22,199 nt of DNA. Origin: Chara braunii (Eukaryota > Streptophyta > Charophyceae > Charales > Characeae). Positions 15,344 to 22,199 of the stretch are shown here, in pieces. The position numbers were made by a program, and so were the translations under genes. Positions within the stretch are counted from its first letter, which is position 1. Every line of letters starts with the position of its first letter. The stretch is from the NCBI GenBank assembly GCA_003427395.1, contig BFEA01000034.1:552102-574300 (forward strand), read 5' to 3'. Under the pieces are notes generated by a model that saw only the letters and a program-made list of their open reading frames with translations, had not been told where the DNA came from and did not search any database.

Positions 15344-18300
15344 TTACCTCGTATCTTCCTTAAACCACGAGCACATCTCTAACTTCCCTCTACGATTTAC
15401 CTTTGCAAGCCAAGACTTGCCTTCGCACCACGTAGTTGTAAACCATCTGAAGTTCCTCCCCAAGCTTTGCTTTCCACATCCTTTCCGGTACCAGTCTGCC
15501 TGTATTTGTCTTCTGAGCCTTGACTTGATGAGAGACTTGGTTTCCATGTCCGACATTCCCCAGTTATGAAAGATTGATCGGTTCCAGTGTTCCCAGATGA
15601 CCGAAATGACCACCGAACGGCAGACCTGAGCTACGTATCCTTGACCTCTGGACAAATTCATTCCTTCCGGTAGAAGCCCCATAAGGACCCAGTCCTTATC
15701 CCATTCCCATGCCTGTTGAGAGAAGCTGTTCCAGTGCTCCGACCACCAGCTCCAGATCCTTCTGGAAGCGGGGCAATCCCACCACAGGTGAGAAGTCGAC
15801 TCGTAGGGCCATGTGCAACGTCTGCAAGCAAGGTTGATCTCCGTACCTTTACTAGCTAACCAGACCGCTGAGGGGGTGACAAGCCAGGACAGGGACCAAA
15901 GGATCGCAGCATACTTCTGGGAGGGAAGCTCCTTCAACTGTTGCCATAGCCGATAGACGTTTGCCGTCATCTTATCTGCGTCTGGGCTCATGAGGGCCTC
16001 CCATCTCTGGGTCACCACTTCCACTGGAGAGCGTTTGGGGACGGTTACTTTGAGCGATGGCGTATAGTCTTCTAAAGTAAGCGTAGAGCCTCCTGCCCCT
16101 AATCCTCTCCAACCCCAAGCTCCCGGATCCAGTTTCCTTGTGTTGATAGGCAGGTTATTTCCGCTCAACGTTGCAGTGTGTTTTTCCTCCTTATCCCATA
16201 CCTCGGTAACCCTTACTTGTTGTAATCTGCAGCCAAGGGCTGGGGCCAGCAATTCTTCATCTAATACCAGTACTAGGGAGTCCGAGGTCACAATCCATGC
16301 TTGCCATTGTCTTGTGCCCCCTTCATCATGGCCCGTGAGCTTCCAGGCCAATGAGTCGTCGGAAATATACCAAGTACCAGGAGGGGCGATTCCTTCAAGG
16401 CTCAGTAAGAATTCCAGTTCTCCGGAATGGCTTGCAGTATAAGCGATCTCTTGACTTCAATATGATGCAGGTTTCCCAGTTGTGTGCGTAAGTCCTCGCT
16501 GGATATCCATTGGCCTGTAAGTTCATCCCAGATGTCCTTGATCCGCAGGACTCCCCTCTGGATCCAGCTGTCCCCAAAAGATCCGGATTCTCTATTCGTT
16601 CTGAACCGCTGGTCGTTAGGGTCCGTGATCCAAGGGTTGTCAAACAGGGGTTGATTAAGTACTTCTGCTCGGGTGCAAGGCTCCACCGACTGGTTCGGGC
16701 AGACTTTCTTCCAAGCAGTAATAATATCCTCCCAGAACTGGGAACATATTCTGCGATTCAAGAATGAATCCAGTTGAAGACATAGCCAGACATCCTCCTT
16801 GCGTTTCAGCTTCCATTCGGAGGCTAAGATGTACTCCCCCATGGCTACCCAATGGTCCGACCCGTCATTGTTACCTGTTTTTATCACCCACTTAGCTAAT
16901 AGCCTGAGGGCGCAGTTGCGGCTGTGAGGGTCTGATAAAGCCTCCCTCTTCTCTAGCACAACAGATCAATTCCCATGCTACTTTAGATATAAACTTATCT
17001 TCCTTATCCCCACTGGGCTTCCAAATGAATCTTGTTGCTTGCCTACGGATAAAATTTATCAGAGAATTTCTCAAAAGCCTTACCGTTCCTACATACCAAA
17101 GGAGAGAAAACAGGGAGACGTTTATTATCATGACCCTACCGAACAGAGAGAGATGGGGTGCCGATCCCCACAATGTGACCCTTGCGACGACCTTGTTTTG
17201 CAGAATCTCTTCCTAGGTTCCCTGACAATTATCCATTGCAACCATTACCCCTAGAAACCTTTCCGCTTCCCCGTGATCTATTCTTTTCATTCCCCAATCT
17301 ACCTCTAACACCATTGATCGCGGTAAGAAGTGCACAGACTTCTTGAAGTTCCAGTTAACGATTGGTTTGGAGAAGAGAGAGTATTCATCCAGAAGTTCCT
17401 TGAGTGCATTCAGTGCTGTCTCAGAGTTCTCGCAAATAGCAAACAGATCGTCGGCGAGTGCCTTGACCTTGCAGTAAGACTGAAAGACCATCAAACCCAC
17501 AATTTCGGGTCGGCAACGGATGTTACAGAGAATCACCTCGAGTTGCACCAGAAACACTAGTGGGCCCAGGGGGCAACCCTGCCTGAGTGATTGGGTGATA
17601 TGAAAGGAGTCAGAAAAAAATCCGTTTACCATGACTACTGTAGTAGAGTGTGTGTATAACACAGTGACCCATCGGCAGAAAAGTTCACTGAACCCCATCT
17701 TGCGTAAGGTTGTAAGAACAAAAGTCCAATCAACCCTGTCATATGCTTTCTCCAAATCCAGGAGAAGCACGGATAGGGGTCTCTCTTCTTTCTCTATGAT
17801 TTTCAAAGCCTCGACTGTTGTAGAAATATTGTCAAAGATAGATCGTCTGCGGACGAACACAGCTTGATCCCTAGCTACAAGGTCGGGTAAGTAACGACTC
17901 AGCCTTCTTGCCAGGGTCTTAGCCAACAACTTATAGGACACATTCAGTCTTGATATTGGACGCCTGTTACGGACTTCATCCTTCCGCCCTTTTTTTATAG
18001 AGAAGCGTAATAACGCCGTGTTTCATACTAGGGGTAAGCTCACCATCCGTTAAAATATCATTATAGAACTTAATCAGTGGGGCTTCTAGCTCTGACCAGA
18101 ACATACTGTAGTATTCTACAGTAAGACCGTCTGAGCCAGGAGCATTTCCCCTAGCCATGTCCTTCAGCGCTTGTCTGACTTCCATCTCTGTGATGGGTCG
18201 GTCCAAGTCCAGTTGTCCCACCCTTGGCAGTCGCGCGTCTACCACTTCCCAAAGATCTATTAAGTTGTCCTGGTTGGTGGTAAGTTCCTCTGGGCGTCTC

Positions 18301-19588
18301 CGAGAGGTTAGAATGTCCTGGTAATACTGTTGTGCGTAGCTACACATTTCTGTAGACGAGACGGCCACAGGTGCCTGTTCGTCGAAGGGGTGCATTAAGG
18401 ATTTCATCGCTTGGTGGTTATATCGAGGCGACAAGAGTTGAAACGTGGACTTTGACAGCCTTCCCCCCGTTGCTATGCCTTTCACACTCAAAATTTCCAC
18501 CCATCGTTTTGACTTCTCCTCCTGTATCTCATCCCACTGCTTCATCCGAACTGCTCTCTCTTGTTTCCACCATTGCTCTTCCTGAGAGCTGGGGGGGAGA
18601 ATTTCCACCCGTTGCTCTGCTTTCGCTAATGCCTTTTTCACTGCCGCCTCCTCTTTGTAAGCGCTTAATGCCAGAATTTTTGAGAAAACATTAAGCATAT
18701 CGGACAAAAAATAAATATCTGCGTCCCACCATTGCTCCTCTGATTGAAATAAATATCTATGTTTGAACCAATTACGCAGGTGATTAGTGACCCAAGATTG
18801 CACCCCGGGTCTCTAATGGTTTCCTCATTTAACCGGAAGATACCTTTACCTCTAATTTGGCCTTCTCCTCATAGAAAACTCATAATTATCAGACTGTGGT
18901 CCGACGCGGGATGTGGGATAGTCACTACTTTGTTTGTATTTACCCATAGTTCTCTAGAGGCGAGGAAAAACTCCAGCCTCAGTGGCGCCACTTGTCTCCC
19001 CTCCAACAACTGGGAGGAGTACCAAGTGTAGCCTGGACTCATCGGATTAGAAACTCGGAAGACATCCACTAGATCCAATTCGGTCATCAGTTCGGTCACA
19101 AGGTCTAATTCTCTGCCCACATGGTGGTTAGCAACTAGGGGATTGATGTCATCGAGGGAGACATTCCAGTCTCCTCCAATAATCACATGTCAACGTCTGA
19201 CAAGGCTTCCATCAGGTGTTCGTAGAAGACATATATGTCGACTCTTTCGGTTGGGGCATAAATGGTAACAATCGCCCAATCATGTCCTACCGTACTTAAT
19301 TTAATCCATGCACATCTCCCCCAAGGATCAAAGTCATGGTCGAGGATACCGCCATCGAAATTCATGTGCATGCGGATGGTCACCCCCCCCCTTGAGCCCT
19401 GAGCAGGCGCCCACACATGGGGGCCATCCCATCACGGTCCAAGTCTCAAAATATCCTTCTCGACTAATTTGGTTTCCTGCATGCAAATAATCTAAACGGT
19501 TCCTGTGCATCCATGACTTAATGCGACTGCGTTTATTACGGCCCCCCAACTCCCGAACATTCCATGATGCAATTTTCACGTTAAGCAT
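15344..19588 (-). pseudogene. LINE ORF2: endonuclease, reverse transcriptase, zf-RVT (frameshifted)
   Basis: The ORF starts at ATG 19588 with MLNVKIASWNVRELGG, the first endonuclease motif. The next motif, QETK, is present in a shifted frame near 19470-19485. The endonuclease continues with APTERVDIYVFYEHL, GGDWN (about 19160-19180) and SDHSLI (about 18885-18900). A coiled, basic linker follows (about 18400-18800). RT motifs: NAPGSDGLTVEYY (near 18130-18160), ITLLYKK, LLLDLEKAYDRVDW (about 17725-17775), SLRQGCPLGPLVF (about 17550-17590) and LADDLFAI with both catalytic aspartates (about 17440-17460). The thumb and a tryptophan-rich C-terminus follow, with the zf-RVT finger CRRCTWP, then HLWWDC (about 15770-15830). 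The stop is at 15344. Frame changes at about 19480, 19385, 19186, 18850, 17992, 17190, 16930 and 16375 break it. Confidence 0.88.
19581..19588 (-). promoter_or_regulatory. ORF1/ORF2 overlap, candidate stop-restart site
   Basis: On the minus strand the bases ATGCTTAA contain the ORF2 start (ATG, 19588-19586) and the ORF1 stop (TAA, 19583-19581) in different frames. Overlaps of this kind in other LINEs permit reinitiation or coupled translation of ORF2 (established for some non-LTR elements). Here it is inferred from position only. Confidence 0.55.
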
Positions 19589-21826
19589 TTGCAGCGTTTT
19601 CTGCCGCCGAAGGATGGATCCGAACCAAAGGTATTACGGGTTGGGAGGGTGTGGAAGAAAGTCCTGACAAGCGACTGTTAACGTCCCACCTTTGCAGGAG
19701 AAATGAACGAAAAACTTCGGAAGACAGAGCCCTCAGTCTGGGGATTTTTGTTGAGAGTTTTCCCAACACAGATGCATCGACAAAATCTAAGATGTTAATC
19801 CTAGCAAGCTCGGGGCTATCAGGATAAGCTAACCAAGCAAGGGGAATTAGACAAAGTCCTCGACTAATCAACAACGTGAGAGAATCTTGCACGAGTCTGG
19901 CGTCCATCAAGGGGGAATATAGTTTGACTCGTATACCTTGCTTTTCGACAAAGAACTTCGGTGTCGGGACGTCCGGGATACAGCGCACCGCTATGTCTGG
20001 ACCAAATAGTCTCCTCGTCATAGCCACCGTTTCCTGAGGCATCGGTGGGCCTGAAATTTGTAGCGTTGGAAAAATTGTTTCTGATGGGGAAACTGCCCAA
20101 GCCAGGGCGAAGACGCCTTCCTGCGCCGCCGTGAACAGCAACGGAAGGAGGTACTTGGTCCAGCTTTGACCCTGGTCCTTCTTCTCCATTAGCTGACGAT
20201 GCGACCGCTTCATGGACTTTGAAGTAGAGCCTTGCTTCCCCTGCTCCTGACCGTGCGACGGTGTTCCGGAGGCTCCATAATTTTCGTCGTCATTTCCTTC
20301 GCGGATATGAAGGTCCTTCATATCCTCGCTTAGGCGCCTCCTTAGCTTCGTTGGAGTCACCGCATTTCGCTCGCGTCCAACATCTTGTGATGTGGTCCTT
20401 CTAAAGGAAGGAGACGTCCGGCCTCTTGGCTGGACTGTTTGTCCCTCTGCGCCCGATGTTCCTCCGCCCATTGGTGCAACACCGCCCCCGATAACTCCTC
20501 CTGTGGGGTAGGTTGAACCTTCACCCGTAGTTCTGCACCCCCCCCCAAATTTCCTCTGGGGGAGAAAAAAGGGTTGGATCTTATGGCCAAGGGTCGAACT
20601 ACGTGTTGTCGGCCGTCTTGTCCACTTGAGCCTTGAGAACGCCGATCCGGGGACCCCCTTGGTCGGAGATTCCCTCGGTAAGAGCCGGACCTCTCTCGTG
20701 CTTGCCCGCTGGTCGCCATAGAACTTGACGAACAAGAGCTGGATTCAGCTTGAAAGGGGGGAGGTCTGCCATTGTCGTCCCTACTTCCACCTCCTCCTCC
20801 ACTTGCTACGTGCCGACTGCTCCCTTGAGACCGTGCACTTCTTTGTTGATGTTGTTGCCGACTCCGAGGACATTGGTCCTCCAAGTGAAAGTAACGCCTG
20901 CAGCGGCTACACCATGGTGTATGGGTGTTTGCCAGCTTGACATCCACCACCTTCCCTTGGAACGTGGTAAAGGAAAGAGATTCCTTAATCCTTGGTAGAG
21001 CCTCGATATCGATGTCCAACCGCACGTTAATCAACTGCAGTTTAGTAACGTCCTTTTCCGATGGGTAGACCTTCCAAACTGGGCCGATGGCACGCGCTGC
21101 CGCATCCTCTAGGTAGCAATAGACGTCAATTGGCACGTCAAAGCACCGGACCCAGAAATATTGCCTAGCCTCCTCCCGCCTTGCTTCCTGAATTTCCGTC
21201 TTAGTCATCCATGGCTTGAAGGCGATGGAGTGCCACCTGCCTCTCAGTTCCACTCGCGCCATCTGCTCATTTTTCATCCAGTCCGCTACATCCCACTCCT
21301 TCGCAACGTAAGATAGGACGTTGCTTGATTCAATACAGACTCTGCCACGTGTCACTGACGGATCGAATCTCTCCTCGCCCATCCACACATTCTCATATGC
21401 CCTGATGACGTCCTCCTTAATCTTCTTGGGAAGGTTCTTAGAGCCTTCCTGGAAGATTACAGTGAATGTTCGTTCCTTCAACTAGTTCACTTTGATTTCA
21501 TCCAGAGATGGGTTCAAAGTGAAGTGAGCCGAGGTACCTTCCTCTCTCATCTCCCCTATATCCCAGCCGATCGGCACAATCTCGGCATCAAAGCACTTGG
21601 CAAGCATATTCCTCACCCGTTCCTCTTCCGCCCAATAGTTAGTAACTGCTGGAGGAAGGGACCTGTTTTGGTGACGCTGGTCCTCTTCTTCCACTGCCTG
21701 TGGCTGTGCAGCTCCGCCTCTGTCCACTCCATTTGCTCCGACCATACCAACATCTCCCATGTGTGGTTGGCCAGATGTGCCTTGATTCTGTTTTGCAAGG
21801 TCTTCCTGAGGGCCGCCTTGCTCCAT
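19581..21826 (-). pseudogene. LINE ORF1: gag-like RNA-binding protein with CCHC knuckle (one stop, one frameshift)
   Basis: It starts at the first ATG, 21826 (MEQGGPQEDLAKQ). The frame is open to an in-frame TAG at 21482-21484, then continues in the same frame. A DUF4283-like region follows (FTVIFQEG, WHSIAFKPWMTKTEI, QYFWVRCFDVPIDVY), then a CCHC zinc knuckle, CSRCRRYFHLEDQC, at about 20860-20905. A Ser/Gly/Arg-rich linker follows. A nine-C run at 20538-20546 marks a frame change; beyond it the frame ending at 19581 carries a folded-looking C-terminal region of about 200 residues (SWTKYLLPLLFTAAQEGVFA to the end) that I do not recognise. The stop overlaps the ORF2 start by 8 bases. Role by family: RNA binding and particle formation. 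Confidence 0.82.
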
Positions 21827-21904
21827 GGTTCGAACTGGAAAGCTTAGACTTGCTGTCCCAATTGGGAAGTTTAGCAGGTATCGGTGGTCGAACGTTCGGT
21901 CCAC

Positions 21905-22158
21905 GTAAATGAGCTGATTACAGTATTCAGGTGTCGTAAGGCTGGAACACCTCCACCATAGCCGGCAGGCAAGGCTGCTGAGCTTGGTGGGGGATGACCT
22001 AGCAGGCTAGCAACCCACTGTGTTTGCGGGCGCTAGGCGTCCAGGCCGGTCGAAGCCGCCGCCTGCGGAAGCGAGCGCTAATTCGCGCCCTGAATTGGCA
22101 CCCTCTGTTCCCGTTTCCGTGTGTCATTGTATGCCCGACATGTATTTGTGCGCAGAGT

Positions 22159-22163
<5 letters not shown>
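21905..22163 (-). other. Probable LINE 5' UTR
   Basis: GC-rich sequence between ORF1 and the edge T-run, with no ORF or recognised motif. It includes GCGGGCGCTAGGCG and GAAGCCGCCGCCTGCGG around 22025-22065. It would hold the internal promoter expected for a LINE. The exact upstream limit of the element within this stretch is not determined. Confidence 0.5.

Positions 22164-22199
<36 letters not shown>
22164..22199 (-). repeat. Poly(T) run at the window edge, probably another element's A-tail
   Basis: At least 36 T residues continue to the end of the window. On the minus strand this is a poly(A) run immediately upstream of the LINE's 5' region, in the same orientation. A second minus-strand retroelement ending here is the simplest reading, but only its tail is visible. 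Confidence 0.6.

Larger units (their letters stand above)
14995..22163 (-). mobile_element. Near-full-length two-ORF LINE with A-tail
   Basis: This roughly 7.1-kb non-LTR retrotransposon runs right to left: about 260-340 bases of 5' UTR, ORF1 (gag-like, CCHC knuckle), ORF2 (apurinic-type endonuclease, reverse transcriptase, zf-RVT), a 3' UTR of about 320 bases and a 26-base A-tail (T-run 14995-15020). The 3' UTR has an inverted pair CCGGG/CCCGG near 15060-15085. Coding continuity is good apart from one in-frame stop in ORF1 and several frame changes, three of them at homopolymer runs. It looks recent compared with the other two LINEs here. The exact 5' end is not fixed and no convincing target-site duplication was found. 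Confidence 0.9.

Noticed and set aside
14978-22142. GACATGT at both ends of the minus-strand LINE as a target-site duplication
   Set aside because: Only seven bases match (about 14985-14991 and 22137-22143) and neither is exactly at a defined element end; this can arise by chance.

Overview
The window looks like nuclear DNA from a green plant or streptophyte alga with a repeat-rich genome. The one confidently recognised gene encodes homogentisate solanesyltransferase (HST), a plastid enzyme of plastoquinone synthesis. Around it lie plant-type LINEs with a zf-RVT zinc finger after the reverse transcriptase, long CT/GT microsatellites and A-tailed short elements. A charophyte such as Chara is my guess from the overall style; the sequence does not prove it.

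Layout. 1-1864: a probable spliced plus-strand gene of unknown function, with a last exon of about 340 codons. 1870-2300: an old direct repeat, split by a 132-bp A-tailed element with a perfect 17-bp target-site duplication. 2300-4590: mostly unexplained DNA with small tandem repeats and a CT/GT microsatellite. 4585-8230: a decayed, 5'-truncated LINE on the plus strand. 8366-8706: a head-to-tail cluster of the short element. 8975-9640: an A-run and a badly decayed fragment of a second LINE. 9705-10374: a 670-bp C-rich tract, G-rich on the minus strand. 10440-12450: small duplications, a cluster of palindromic 7- and 8-mers, a CT/CA microsatellite and otherwise no gene. 12506-14206: the HST gene on the minus strand, uninterrupted. 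14585-14957: more copies of the short element. 14995-22163: a near-complete two-ORF LINE on the minus strand, followed at the window edge by another T-run.

The most interesting signal is the short A-tailed element, seen here in eight full or partial copies. Its complete copies fold as hairpins in series. The third hairpin has arms that differ in sequence from copy to copy yet stay complementary (TGCTAG/CTAGCA, GGGTGATAG/CTATCACCC, CCACA/TGTGG and a 13-bp pair), around a loop region that is roughly constant. With the target-site duplication and A-tails, this suggests a SINE-like RNA retroelement with a conserved fold and a variable stem, for which I recognise no described family.

The HST gene is flanked upstream by the short-element cluster and then the minus-strand LINE, and downstream by a 41-bp duplication of its own C-terminal codons. 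The genes do not form an operon-like unit. Apart from HST and the unknown gene at the left, the window is transposon and simple-repeat DNA.
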